Shown here: positions 32,831 to 41,722 of the stretch, in pieces | How positions within the stretch are numbered: position 1 is the first letter of the stretch | How the letters are laid out: each line of letters begins with the position of its first letter | From: an uncultured Faecalibacterium sp. | GTDB taxonomy: Bacteria; Bacillota; Clostridia; Oscillospirales; Ruminococcaceae | Assembly (NCBI GenBank): GCA_934525845.1 | Contig: CAKSZS010000009.1 | Span: 1-64,000 of the forward strand | DNA length: 64,000 nt | Reading direction: 5' to 3' | Translations under genes and position numbers: made by a program | The notes under the pieces: model-generated | Seen by the model: only the letters and a program-made list of their open reading frames with translations | What the model was told of the DNA's origin: nothing | Database searches by the model: none

Positions 32831-34264
32831 TTACAGGTTGAAGTAACGCTTTGCGTTGTCGAAGCAGATGCCCTTGACGATCTTCTCCAGAGCCTTCTCG
32901 TCGTTGGGATACTCGCCATCCTCGACCCACTGGCCGATGATGTTGCACAGGATGCGGCGGAAGTAGTCGTGGCGGGTGTAGCTCAGGAAGCTGCGGCTGT
33001 CGGTCAGCATACCGACGAAGTTGCCCAGCAGGCCCAGGCTGGCCAGACGGGTCATCTGCTCTTCCATGCCGATCTTGTGGTCGTTGAACCACCAGGCGGA
33101 ACCGTGCTGGATCTTGCCCGGAACCTCGCTGTTCTGGAAGCAGCCCAGAATGGTGCCGATCTGTGCGTCATCGCCGGGGTTCAGGCTGTAGATGATGGTC
33201 TTGGGGCACTCGTCGGTGTCGTTCAGAGCGCTCAGCAGGCTTGCGATCTCGCCGCCGCAGGTGGCCGTGTTGATCATGTCGAAGCCGGTGTCGGGTCCCA
33301 GCAGGCTGTTCATCTTGCGGTTGACGCCGCGCAGGCAGTTGTAGTGGATCTGCATGGCAACGTTCAGGCGGTGATACTGCTTGCCCAGGTGGATCAGGAT
33401 GTAGGTCTGATACTTCTCAGCCTCTTCCACGGTCACAGCCTCGCCGGCCATGGCCTTCTGGTAGATGGCGTTGACCTCTTCCTTGGTGGCCTCACGATAA
33501 GGCACATAGTCCAGGCCGTGGTCGGTGGCGCGGCAGCCCATCTCGACGAAGAACTCGATGCGCTTGGTCAGAGCATCGCAGACGCAGTCGATGCAGGCCA
33601 GCTTCTCCTTGCCGACGACCTCAGCCAGCTTGCCCATGTACTCGACGAAGCCGGGCTTCTGGATGTTGATGGCCTTGTCGGGGCGGAAGGAAGGAGCCAC
33701 GGTGAACTTGATGGTGGGGTCTTCCTTGATCTTCTTGTGCCAATACAGATCGTCGATGGGGTCATCGGTGGTGCCGATGAAGGCCACGTTGCTCTGCTCG
33801 ATCAGGCCCCGGACAGTCAGCTTGGGGTCGTTCTGCAGCTTGTCGTTGCACAGGTTCCACACTTCCTCAGCGGTGTCGCCGTTCAGCACGCCGTCGTAGC
33901 CGAAGAAAACGTGCAGCTCCAGGTTGGTCCAGTGGTACATCGGGTTGCCGATAGCCATGGGCAGAGCCTCGGCAAACTTCTGGAAGCGCTCGCGGTCGGG
34001 CTTATCGCCGGTGATGTACTCCTCGGGCACGCCGTTGGAACGCATCACGCGCCACTTATAGTGGTCGCCGAAGTAGCTGCCGTCCGGGTTGCGGCCGCCC
34101 AGCCACACCTGAGCGATGTTGTCAAAGCGGCGGTTCTCGTAGATCTCACGGGGAGGAATGTGGCAGTGGTAGTCGCAGATGGGCATATCCGCTGCATAGT
34201 CGTGGTACAGGTGCTGCGCGGTGGCAGACTGGAGCATGAAGTCCTTATCCATAAATGCTTTCAT
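32831..34264 (-). CDS. uxaC: Glucuronate/uronate isomerase
   Basis: A 477-residue amidohydrolase-fold enzyme interconverting glucuronate/fructuronate and galacturonate/tagaturonate, the first step of hexuronate use. The metal-binding HCH of ICDYHCHIPP is near residue 32. Conserved stretches TTDDP, HG-AWWFND and LTDSRSFLSYTRHDYFRR follow. Normal length. AAAGGAG lies 10 bp upstream. It diverges from uxaB; both promoters carry the same 10-bp palindrome. Confidence 0.96.
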   Translation of the reverse strand: MKAFMDKDFMLQSATAQHLYHDYAADMPICDYHCHIPPREIYENRRFDNIAQVWLGGRNPDGSYFGDHYKWRVMRSNGVPEEYITGDKPDRERFQKFAEALPMAIGNPMYHWTNLELHVFFGYDGVLNGDTAEEVWNLCNDKLQNDPKLTVRGLIEQSNVAFIGTTDDPIDDLYWHKKIKEDPTIKFTVAPSFRPDKAINIQKPGFVEYMGKLAEVVGKEKLACIDCVCDALTKRIEFFVEMGCRATDHGLDYVPYREATKEEVNAIYQKAMAGEAVTVEEAEKYQTYILIHLGKQYHRLNVAMQIHYNCLRGVNRKMNSLLGPDTGFDMINTATCGGEIASLLSALNDTDECPKTIIYSLNPGDDAQIGTILGCFQNSEVPGKIQHGSAWWFNDHKIGMEEQMTRLASLGLLGNFVGMLTDSRSFLSYTRHDYFRRILCNIIGQWVEDGEYPNDEKALEKIVKGICFDNAKRYFNL

Positions 34265-34353
34265 GGGTCAATAACTCCTTTTCTCTTTGATGATTGTTAT
34301 ATATCAGACAAACGACGGGTGCGCCTGCCCAGAGGGCAGACTGCCTTGTCCTT

Positions 34354-34382
34354 AGTATACCGGAAAAAGTCGATGTATACAA
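34354..34382 (-). promoter_or_regulatory. uxaC promoter with overlapping operator
   Basis: Minus strand TTGTAT (34377-34382), 17 bp, TATACT (34354-34359). The palindrome ATGTATACAA (34373-34382) covers the -35 box. Confidence 0.75.
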
Positions 34383-34477
34383 CCGAAAAAGTGCCAAAAT
34401 TTTTCCGTTGAAATTGTGGAAAGCGATGGAAATGCGTAAAAACGCCCTTTTTGGAATAAAAAAGATGCACAAACCCC

Positions 34478-34507
34478 TTGACTTATTTGTATACAACAGC
34501 ATAAAAT
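34478..34507 (+). promoter_or_regulatory. uxaB promoter with operator in the spacer
   Basis: TTGACT (34478-34483), 18 bp, TAAAAT (34502-34507). A perfect TTGTATACAA palindrome (34487-34496) lies between the two boxes, ideal for repression by a GntR or LacI-type regulator. Confidence 0.78.
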
Positions 34508-34579
34508 AGGGATAAGACACGGGGGCGCGCGAACCCCCTGTGAAATAGCAAAGCAAGTTTTAAAAAGGAGAACAATGAG

Positions 34580-36094
34580 ATGGAAACTTTGAACTACAAG
34601 GTTCTGGAAGGCACCGGCTATAACGGCTACATCCTGAAGGATGCTCCCGTCAAGGTCATGCAGTTCGGCGAGGGCAACTTCCTGCGTGCATTTGTCGATT
34701 ACTTCTTCGACATCGCAAACGAGAAGGCTGGCTACAACGGCAAGGTCAAGCTGGTGCAGCCCATCGGCAACTTCCCCCAGATGGCTGACTGGATCAACGA
34801 GCAGGAGGGCCTGTACACCCTGTACCTGCGCGGCAGCGAGAAGGGCCAGAAGGTCGATGCAAAGCGCGTGATCTCCTGCGTCTCCGACTGCGTGTGCCCC
34901 TACATCGACGGCAAGTGGGACGAAGTGCTGGCTCTGGCCCGTTCTGAGGATCTGGAGACGGTTGTGTCCAACACCACCGAGGCAGGCATCGCATACACCC
35001 AGGGCGACAGCCAGTTCGACCAGGTGCCCCCCAACAGCTTCCCCGCAAAGCTGACCCGCGTGCTGTACGAGCGCTACAAGGCCTTCAACGGCGCTGCCGA
35101 TAAGGGCCTGGTCATCCTGAGCTGCGAGCTGATCGACAACAACGGCAAGGAACTGAAGAAGTGCTGCAACAACTACGCCAAGGACTGGAACCTGGAAGCA
35201 GAGTTCATCGACTGGATGAACAACGCCAACACCTTCTGCTCCACTCTGGTCGACCGCATCGTTCCGGGCCGTATCCGCGATCCGCAGGAGCTGGCAGCCA
35301 TGGAAGAGGCCAACGGCTACCACGATCAGGTGCTGGATGTCGGCGAAGTCTTCGGCGTCTGGGTCATCGAGGGTCCTGCAGGCCTGGAGGACAAGCTGCC
35401 GTTCAAGAAGGCCGGCGTCAACGTCATGGTGGTGCCTGACGTTACCCCGTACAAGAAGCGCAAGGTCCGCATCCTGAACGGTGCACACACCGGCTTCGTG
35501 CTGGGCGCTTACCTGGCAGGCTTCGACATCGTTCGTGACTGCATGCACAACGATACCGTCCGCGGCTTCATGAACAAGATGCTGCACGAGGAAATCATCC
35601 CCACCCTGCCGCTGGATAAGAAGGATCTGGAAGACTTCGCATCCGCTGTGGAGGACCGTTTCAACAACCCGTTCGTCAACCACGAGCTGATGAGCATCTC
35701 CCTGAACTCCACCTCCAAGTGGAAGGCCCGCAATATGCCTTCCTTCCTGGCTTACATCGAGGAGCAGAAGCAGCTGCCCAAGTGCCTGACCATGTCTCTG
35801 GCTGCTTACATCGCCTTCTACTCCAACGACATTCAGGAGCGCACCGCTGACGGCCTGATCTGCAAGCGCCCCGCCGGCAACACCTACAAGATCCAGGATG
35901 ACGCATGGGCACTGGACTTCTACTATGCACACAAGGACGACACCGCTGCACAGCTGGTGAAGGCTGTCCTGAGCAACACCCAGATGTGGGATCAGGATCT
36001 GACCAAGATCGAGGGCCTGGAGGCCGCTGTTCTGGCAGACCTGGAGATGATCCGCACCCAGGGCGCCGAGGCTGCTTACAAGAGCTGCCTGTAA
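34580..36094 (+). CDS. uxaB: Tagaturonate reductase (altronate oxidoreductase)
   Basis: A 504-residue NADH-dependent enzyme of the long-chain mannitol dehydrogenase family that reduces tagaturonate to altronate. The N-terminal domain opens with VMQFGEGNFLRAFVDYFFD, typical of UxaB. The family core VRILNGAHTGFVLGAYL (catalytic region near 300) and the helical C-terminal domain follow. AAAAGGAG precedes the ATG. First gene of the rightward hexuronate operon; a terminator-like hairpin separates it from uxaA and may reduce read-through. Confidence 0.93.
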   Translation: METLNYKVLEGTGYNGYILKDAPVKVMQFGEGNFLRAFVDYFFDIANEKAGYNGKVKLVQPIGNFPQMADWINEQEGLYTLYLRGSEKGQKVDAKRVISCVSDCVCPYIDGKWDEVLALARSEDLETVVSNTTEAGIAYTQGDSQFDQVPPNSFPAKLTRVLYERYKAFNGAADKGLVILSCELIDNNGKELKKCCNNYAKDWNLEAEFIDWMNNANTFCSTLVDRIVPGRIRDPQELAAMEEANGYHDQVLDVGEVFGVWVIEGPAGLEDKLPFKKAGVNVMVVPDVTPYKKRKVRILNGAHTGFVLGAYLAGFDIVRDCMHNDTVRGFMNKMLHEEIIPTLPLDKKDLEDFASAVEDRFNNPFVNHELMSISLNSTSKWKARNMPSFLAYIEEQKQLPKCLTMSLAAYIAFYSNDIQERTADGLICKRPAGNTYKIQDDAWALDFYYAHKDDTAAQLVKAVLSNTQMWDQDLTKIEGLEAAVLADLEMIRTQGAEAAYKSCL

Positions 36095-36121
36095 TCAGAC
36101 AAAAGAATTTTCCCGCACAAG

Positions 36122-36153
36122 AAAGGGCTGCTGCTTTGGGCAGCAGCCCTTTT
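36122..36153 (+). terminator. Intra-operon hairpin between uxaB and uxaA
   Basis: AAAGGGCTGCTG and CAGCAGCCCTTT form a perfect stem followed by TTG, a partial terminator or mRNA-processing stem. Confidence 0.7.
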
Positions 36154-36181
36154 GTGCTTTGATGTCATAAGGAGAACTACT

Positions 36182-37672
36182 ATGCCGCAGGCAATTCATA
36201 TCAGCCCCATCGACAACGTGGTCGTTGCCCTGCACCCCATTGCCAAGGGCACGCTGGTGGAAGTGGACGGCCTTGCCGTGACCGCGCTGGAGGACATCCC
36301 CCAGGGCCACAAGATGGCCGTCAAGCCCATCAAGAACGGCGAAAACGTCATCAAGTACGGCTTCCCCATCGGCCACGCCACCGCTGACGCCGAGCCGGGC
36401 ACCTGGATGCACACCCACAACGTGCACACCAACCTGTCCGGTGAGGTGGAATACAGCTACAACCCGTCCCCCGACCTGGCCCCGCTGCCCAAGGTCGAAC
36501 CGGAGACCTTTATGGGCTTCCGCCGCAAGGACGGCCGCGCCGCCATCCGCAACGAGATCTGGATCATCCCCACCGTGGGCTGTGTCAACGACATCGCCAA
36601 GAAGATCGTGGCGGACAACCAGGATCTGGTCACCGGCTCCATCGAGGGCCTGTACACCTTCACCCATCCCTTCGGCTGCAGCCAGACCGGTCATGATCAC
36701 GCACAGACCCGCAAGCTGCTGGCGGCTCTGGTCCGCCACCCCAATGCAGGCGCCGTTCTGGTGCTGCACCTGGGCTGTGAGAACCTGCAGCACGATCAGT
36801 TCGTGGAAGAGCTGGGCGAGTACGACCACGACCGCGTGAAGTTCCTGACCTGCCAGGATGTGGAGGACGAGTTCACCGCCGCCCGCGATATCCTGAAAGA
36901 GCTGGCCGCTTATGCAGGCCAGTTCCACCGCGAGCCGATCCCCGTGTCTGACCTGGTGGTCGGCATGAAGTGCGGCGGCTCCGACGGTCTGTCCGGCATC
37001 ACCGCCAACCCCACCATCGGCCGCTTCTCCGACATGATGGGCCAGCGCGGCGGTTCCACCGTGCTGACCGAGGTGCCCGAGATGTTCGGTGCCGAGGGCT
37101 TCCTGATGGACCGCTGCATCAACCATGACGTCTTCGTCAAGGCCGAGCACATGATCAACGGCTTCAAGGATTACTTCATCAGCCACAACGAGGTCGTGTA
37201 CGACAACCCGTCTCCGGGCAACAAGCAGGGCGGCATCACCACCCTGGAAGACAAGAGCTGCGGCTGTGTCCAGAAGGGCGGCACCGCGCCCATCATGGAC
37301 GTCATCGGCTACGGTGACCCCGTGGTGACCAAGGGCCTGAATATGCTGTACGGTCCCGGCAACGATCTGGTGTCCGCCACGGCCATGACCGCCGCAGGTG
37401 CCCACCTGATCCTGTTCTCCACCGGCCGCGGCACCCCGTTCTCGGCTCCGGCTCCCACCCTGAAGATCTCCACCAACACCCCGCTGGCGGAGAAGAAGTC
37501 CGGCTGGATCGACTTCAACACCGGCGTCATTGCCGACGGTGAGAAGAGCATCGACGAGGCCGCCAAGGACCTGCTGGACCTGGTCATCCGCGTGGCCAGC
37601 GGCGAGCAGACCAAGGCGGAGAAGCACGGCTTCCGTGAGATCTCCATCTTCAAGGACGGCGTCGTTCTGTAA
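36182..37672 (+). CDS. uxaA: Altronate dehydratase
   Basis: A 496-residue enzyme that dehydrates altronate to 2-keto-3-deoxygluconate. The N-terminal SAF domain (about 1-90) contains the MHTHNVHTN metal-binding stretch. The C-terminal UxaA domain has HPFGCSQTGHDH, MKCGGSDGLSGITANP and SCGCVQKGG segments. Length is normal for the single-chain enzyme. The ATG at 36182 has AAGGAG; earlier in-frame codons lie inside the hairpin region. KDG kinase and aldolase are not in the window. Confidence 0.94.
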   Translation: MPQAIHISPIDNVVVALHPIAKGTLVEVDGLAVTALEDIPQGHKMAVKPIKNGENVIKYGFPIGHATADAEPGTWMHTHNVHTNLSGEVEYSYNPSPDLAPLPKVEPETFMGFRRKDGRAAIRNEIWIIPTVGCVNDIAKKIVADNQDLVTGSIEGLYTFTHPFGCSQTGHDHAQTRKLLAALVRHPNAGAVLVLHLGCENLQHDQFVEELGEYDHDRVKFLTCQDVEDEFTAARDILKELAAYAGQFHREPIPVSDLVVGMKCGGSDGLSGITANPTIGRFSDMMGQRGGSTVLTEVPEMFGAEGFLMDRCINHDVFVKAEHMINGFKDYFISHNEVVYDNPSPGNKQGGITTLEDKSCGCVQKGGTAPIMDVIGYGDPVVTKGLNMLYGPGNDLVSATAMTAAGAHLILFSTGRGTPFSAPAPTLKISTNTPLAEKKSGWIDFNTGVIADGEKSIDEAAKDLLDLVIRVASGEQTKAEKHGFREISIFKDGVVL

Positions 37673-37747
37673 TCATTTTGAGGCTGCTGTATGGCGTCGG
37701 GCTGTACGGCAGCCTCTTTGTGCATGGAAACGGAAAGGAAGTGTTTT

Positions 37748-37900
37748 ATGTTGGGTGCAAATGGTGCGTTGTTGCTTACGCTGCTGCTCTATGCAGCGCT
37801 GATCTACGGTGCTGTGCAGCTTGTGAAATACTTGATCCGCTACGGCATTGATACCTATTTTAAAAAACTGGAAGAACTACAGAAAAAGAAGGAGAACTGA
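37748..37900 (+). CDS. Small single-pass membrane protein in the hexuronate operon
   Basis: A 50-residue protein: short polar start, one membrane helix (about 6-27, LLLTLLLYAALIYGAVQLV), then an amphipathic basic tail ending LEELQKKKEN. AAAGGAAG precedes the ATG at 37748. It sits 75 bp after uxaA and only 3 bp before the aldose epimerase gene, so it is almost surely co-transcribed and coupled. No family recognised; membrane tethering of the pathway is one speculative role. Confidence 0.6.
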   Translation: MLGANGALLLTLLLYAALIYGAVQLVKYLIRYGIDTYFKKLEELQKKKEN

Positions 37901-37903
37901 CTT

Positions 37904-38785
37904 ATGAATCAGATCACCACCCGTTACATCACCGAAGGCAATGCCTGCTACGAGCAGTATGTCATCTCCGACCCCGCCGCCAAGACCGAACTGGTCATCA
38001 CCCCGGAGCGCGGCGGCATGATCACCGGCTTTACCCTGGACGGCGATGAGTACATCTGGACCCGCCGCCCCAACTTCTCCGAGTGCAACCGACCCCGCTT
38101 CGGCGTGCCGGTGCTGTTCCCCAGCTGCGGCAACCCGGACGGCGGCGTGCACACCTTTGACGGCAAGGCCTACCCCATGGAGACCCATGGTCTGGCCGAC
38201 CTGTGCGCCTGGGACGTGGAGAGCGTCGGCCCGGACGGCGTGACCCTGGCACTGGAGTCCACCCCGCTGACCAAGTTCCTGTACCCGTTTGACTTCACCC
38301 TGCTGGTGAACTACAACCTGGAGGGCAACAAGGCCACCATCAGCATGACCGTCATCAACGAGGGCGACAAGGATATGCCGTTCAGCTTCGGCTATCACCC
38401 CTACTTCATGGCATCTGCGCTGGAAAACGTGGACTTTGACATCCAGTGCGCCACCTGCTCCGAGAACGCCAAAGGCGAGCAGCCTGCCGCACCCGAGAAG
38501 ATCACCCTGACCCGCAAGGAGGGTGCCGACAACACCATCCGCCTGATGACCGGCGTGCAGTTCCCCATGACCTTCACCGACAAGGGCAACGGCCACAAGG
38601 TGACCGTGGATGCCGACGAGACCTTCGACAAGGGCGTGCTGTGGCAGCAGGATGCCGAGAACTTCGTCTGCATGGAGCCTTGGAACGGCTGGGCCAACAG
38701 CGTGAACGAGGAAGGCAAGCACGAAGTGCTGGAGCCGGACGAGGCCATGACCAGCGAGTGGAGCATCACCATCGAGAAGGTCTGA
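37904..38785 (+). CDS. Aldose 1-epimerase family protein (GalM-like)
   Basis: A 293-residue beta-sandwich enzyme of the galactose mutarotase superfamily. RGGMITGFTLDGDEYIW opens the fold, GVPVLFPSCGNPDGG carries the conserved Arg/Pro region, and FGYHPYF holds the catalytic His (near 166). A late Glu in the KEG/WNGW region would be the base. The subgroup is nearer to the YeaD/LACX-type epimerases than to GalM proper. In this operon it probably speeds anomer interconversion of uronates or related sugars (inference). AAGGAG precedes the ATG. Confidence 0.85.
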   Translation: MNQITTRYITEGNACYEQYVISDPAAKTELVITPERGGMITGFTLDGDEYIWTRRPNFSECNRPRFGVPVLFPSCGNPDGGVHTFDGKAYPMETHGLADLCAWDVESVGPDGVTLALESTPLTKFLYPFDFTLLVNYNLEGNKATISMTVINEGDKDMPFSFGYHPYFMASALENVDFDIQCATCSENAKGEQPAAPEKITLTRKEGADNTIRLMTGVQFPMTFTDKGNGHKVTVDADETFDKGVLWQQDAENFVCMEPWNGWANSVNEEGKHEVLEPDEAMTSEWSITIEKV

Positions 38786-38811
38786 TAAATTGATCTTTTA
38801 AATAAAATGCA

Positions 38812-38857
38812 AAACGTCCCGTACAGAACGAATGCGTCTGTACGGGACGTTTTTTGT
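38812..38857 (+). terminator. Terminator of the uxaB operon
   Basis: AAACGTCCCGTACAGA and TCTGTACGGGACGTTT pair perfectly and run into TTTT. Confidence 0.92.
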
Positions 38858-38867
38858 AAGATTGACT

Positions 38868-39058
38868 GGCTCGCCCTCTCCGTCATTGCTTGCGCAATGC
38901 CACCTTGCTCCCTTTTTTGTCGCCTGCGCGACATCTTCCCCCGGCGCGGGGGAAGTCTGTCAAAGGGAGAGACCTTGGCAGTCCACACAAAGTTTCCGGT
39001 TTCGCCAGAGGCTCTCCCTTTGGGAGAGCTGGACGCGAAGCGGCCTGAGAGGGCGAGG
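38868..39058. repeat. MITE-like interspersed repeat, copy A
   Basis: 191 bp beginning GGCTCGCCCTCTCCGTCATT and ending in CTGAGAGGGCGAGG, so the ends are inverted. It shares most of its sequence with 61509-61751 and its end with 53064-53196. Internal hairpins include CATTGCTTGCGCAATG and CTCTCCCTTTGGGAGAG. No coding capacity. Confidence 0.8.
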
Positions 39059-39061
39059 TCT

Positions 39062-40753
39062 TTACACCTGATGGGCTTCCAGCCAGTCGGTCATCTGCTG
39101 GGCGATGCCCTTGATGCTGCCCTCCTCAAAGGGCACCTTCAGGCCGGCGGTCTCCAGCAGCTCGGTGTAGCTGGCCATACCGGCGCGGCGCACCAGCTTC
39201 AGGTAGCGCTCCCAGGCGTCCTTGTGGTCGTGCAGGCTCAGCAGGAAGAACTGCAGCGCCGCCATGGTGGACAGGCAGTAGTCGATGTAGTAGAAGGGGC
39301 ACTCGTAGATGTGCAGCTGACGCTGCCACCCGGCGCCGCGGCCATAGAAGGGCAGATTGTCAAAGTCGATCCACGGGCGGTATTTCTTTTCCAGCTTGAG
39401 CCACTCGGCGTTGCGCTGGTCGGGGGTCAGGCCGGGGTTCTGGTACATGATGTGCTGGAACTCGTCCACCTCACAGCCGTAGGCCAGGAAGACGAAGCTG
39501 TCCTCGGCGTGGAGCAGGGAATACTTGTCGGTGTCCTTGCCGAAGAGCAGGTGATGCCACGGAGCGGTGAGGAATTCCATGGCCATGGAGTGGATCTCGG
39601 CGCTTTCCATGCCGGGGCATTCCAGGTCGGCGGGGACTTCCGGATTGCGCTCTGCCACATAGCCCTCGAAGGCGTGGCCGCACTCGTGGGTTAGCACGTC
39701 CACATCGCCGGAGGTGTTGTTCCAGTTGGCGAAGATGAAGGGTGCCTTGTAGGCGGGCAGGCTGGTCATATAACCGCCGGACATCTTGCCGGGGCGGCTC
39801 TCCACGTCGAACAGCTCGTTGTCCTGCATGAAGTCGATGAACTCCGCCGTCTCCGGGCTGAGTTCATGGTACATGGTGCGGGCGGCATCCATGCGGGCCT
39901 GATAGCCCGGGATGGGCTTGGGGTTGCCGTCCTTGAAGATGATGGGCAGGTCGGTGAAGGTGGGGTGCTCGATGCCGGTGCGCTTGGCGCGCATGGCCAT
40001 CACCTTCTGCAGCAGGGGCACCACGTCATTGGCCACCTGGTCGCGGAAGACCTTGATCTCCTTGGCGCCGTAGCCGATGCGGTTCATGCGCACATAGGAA
40101 AGCTCGCTGTAGTCCCTGTAGCCCAGCACCTTGGCCTGCTGGTTCAGGTTCTGCACGATCTTGCCGTACAGGTTGTCCAGTTCGGCACGGTGGGCGTCGA
40201 AGTAACCGGCCTCGGCCTCGTAGGCGGCACGGCGGACGGCGGGGTCCAGGTCCTCCTTGTAGGGGCCGAGCTGGGGAATGGTCAGCTGTTTGCCGTCCAG
40301 CTCCACCATGGCACCGCCGTACACCTGCTGGTACTGGCTGACCAGCGCGTTGAACTCCTTCTGCAGGTCCACGGTGCGGTCATCCATGCCCAGCACGGCG
40401 TTCTTCATGCCGGCCACGCAGGTGGTGCCGAATTTGGCGGTCAGGGCGTCCACATGGGGGTTGGCCAGGAACGCGCGGCTGATCTCCACCTGCGCGTTGG
40501 CCACGGCGGGGCCGTTGGCGTCAAAGAAGTCCTGTTCGGCTTTCCAATCGGCGTCGCGGGTGTCGCAGGTGTAGTGGATGTTGGCCAGCTGGCAGGCGGT
40601 GTTGTAGTCGGCAAAGGCGCGGCTCTGCTCGTAGTAGAGCGCCGCCAGAGCGTCGCCGTCCGGGGCGGCGGCCGCTTTGGCGGCCAGCTCCCTGCAAGTG
40701 GCCAGCAGGGCGTCGATGTCCGGGCGGGTATAGGTCATTTCACTGAATTTCAT
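39062..40753 (-). CDS. M3 family oligoendopeptidase
   Basis: A 563-residue cytoplasmic zinc metallopeptidase of the thimet/PepF family that cuts short peptides. The active-site HExxH reads LTHECGHAFEGY (near residues 352-363), with the third ligand Glu in the downstream MESAEIHSMAMEF segment. The N-terminal PepF-like helical lid is present and length is normal. AAGGGAG precedes the ATG. It stands alone and ends immediately before a MITE-like repeat, which replaces its expected terminator. Confidence 0.92.
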   Translation of the reverse strand: MKFSEMTYTRPDIDALLATCRELAAKAAAAPDGDALAALYYEQSRAFADYNTACQLANIHYTCDTRDADWKAEQDFFDANGPAVANAQVEISRAFLANPHVDALTAKFGTTCVAGMKNAVLGMDDRTVDLQKEFNALVSQYQQVYGGAMVELDGKQLTIPQLGPYKEDLDPAVRRAAYEAEAGYFDAHRAELDNLYGKIVQNLNQQAKVLGYRDYSELSYVRMNRIGYGAKEIKVFRDQVANDVVPLLQKVMAMRAKRTGIEHPTFTDLPIIFKDGNPKPIPGYQARMDAARTMYHELSPETAEFIDFMQDNELFDVESRPGKMSGGYMTSLPAYKAPFIFANWNNTSGDVDVLTHECGHAFEGYVAERNPEVPADLECPGMESAEIHSMAMEFLTAPWHHLLFGKDTDKYSLLHAEDSFVFLAYGCEVDEFQHIMYQNPGLTPDQRNAEWLKLEKKYRPWIDFDNLPFYGRGAGWQRQLHIYECPFYYIDYCLSTMAALQFFLLSLHDHKDAWERYLKLVRRAGMASYTELLETAGLKVPFEEGSIKGIAQQMTDWLEAHQV

Positions 40754-40828
40754 GAAAAAGCTCCCTTCTGAATCTCTGTGCCCATCTTACCACGTTCCCG
40801 CCCAAAAGAAAAGGGAAAAATAAACGGA

Positions 40829-40859
40829 AAGGCCGCCGCCCGGGGTGGGCAGCGGCCTT
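40829..40859 (-). terminator. Terminator-like hairpin upstream of the oligoendopeptidase
   Basis: AAGGCCGC-GCCC and GGGC-GCGGCCTT pair; the minus strand continues into a T-rich stretch. It would end transcripts coming from the surface-protein genes. Confidence 0.7.
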
Positions 40860-40930
40860 GTCAGAAGGTGGAGTAAGAAGCACCCTGCAGGTGTGCGGAA
40901 ACCTGCAAAGGCTCCGGAAAAGCAGAGGGG

Positions 40931-41077
40931 TCAGTCCGCGAGGGCGGTGTTCAGGGTCACGGCTCCGGCGCTGTGGTAGGTGTCTGGCTCGTAGGCCATC
41001 ACCTTGAGCACGATGGAGGTGCCTGCGTCGGGCACGGGACTCAGCGCCACCGCCCGGCGGGACGTTTCAGGCTGCAT
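40931..41077 (-). pseudogene. Short frame resembling the end of a secreted or repeat protein
   Basis: 48 codons from ATG 41077 to TGA, with beta-strand-like composition (TSIVLKVMAYEPDTYHSAGAV). A stop lies two codons before the ATG and there is no ribosome site. It follows the secreted-protein genes on the same strand, so it may be the relic of a third member. I cannot identify it. Confidence 0.35.
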
Positions 41078-41122
41078 CAGTTATTCACCAGCTTTGCGGG
41101 AGTATGGGAAAATCAGAGCAAA

Positions 41123-41635
41123 TCAGTTCTGAGGGATGGTAATATTAGCGGTGACGGTACCGAGTTTAATAGTGTCACCATTCTGTCCAGCAGCCTTACT
41201 GGGAACACCCGAAAGAGAAAAAAAGAACTGTTCAGAATTCTGCCCCTCAAAAATAGGTTTGAGGTCCTTCTTAACGGAAGAACCGCCCATGGAATATTCA
41301 ATGGTGACGCCATCTACAGTGCTGCCAGCAACAGATGCTTGAATTGTAACATCGGAGCGATTGGTAACAGTGACATTTGGACCTTCAGCGGTTTCCCAAT
41401 TGTTTGAAGTGTAGTCGTACTGCAAGGTATCCGTGTTCCATTTGCGTGTGTAGTCGAATTCAAAATTGTCCCATGTAAGATCAACGGCATAAGAATGGGT
41501 CGTAGTGCCGGTTGCAGTGACATCCTGAGAAGCACTGTTGGTGCTGGAAAATGTTTCAGCCGAGGCCGGCATCGCCATCATGGCGGCGCCCAGAGCCAGT
41601 GCGCAGGCACCGGCGGCCAGTTTCTTCAATTTCAT
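41123..41635 (-). CDS. Small secreted protein sharing a module with the next gene
   Basis: A 170-residue protein with a clear signal peptide (KLKKLAAG, hydrophobic core, cleavage after MPASA near 26). The mature part is Thr/Ser-rich and beta-like. Residues about 48-98 contain WDNFEFDYTRKWNTDTLQYD followed by W, VTV and VTI segments; the same pattern occurs near the C-terminus of the protein encoded just upstream. No anchor, lipobox or catalytic motif. Base composition is visibly more AT-rich than in neighbouring genes, suggesting recent arrival. Function unknown; a surface or matrix role is conjecture. Confidence 0.75.
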   Translation of the reverse strand: MKLKKLAAGACALALGAAMMAMPASAETFSSTNSASQDVTATGTTTHSYAVDLTWDNFEFDYTRKWNTDTLQYDYTSNNWETAEGPNVTVTNRSDVTIQASVAGSTVDGVTIEYSMGGSSVKKDLKPIFEGQNSEQFFFSLSGVPSKAAGQNGDTIKLGTVTANITIPQN

Positions 41636-41722
41636 AAAAATTCCTCCTTGCAGAAATGTGATGGATGCAAAACTCCCGGACAGCCGTTCCGGCCGGGAGA
41701 AATACCTTGAAAAACAGGGGCG

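Noticed and set aside
36095..37627. A 510-codon minus-strand frame opposite uxaA (and similar ones opposite greA-fusA, uxaC and the flavin reductase)
   Set aside because: Same cause: antisense of strongly biased genes, no ribosome site, low-complexity composition.
38868..39058. CRISPR array
   Set aside because: The repeats here are dispersed single elements with inverted ends, not direct repeats with regular spacers; no cas genes are in the window.
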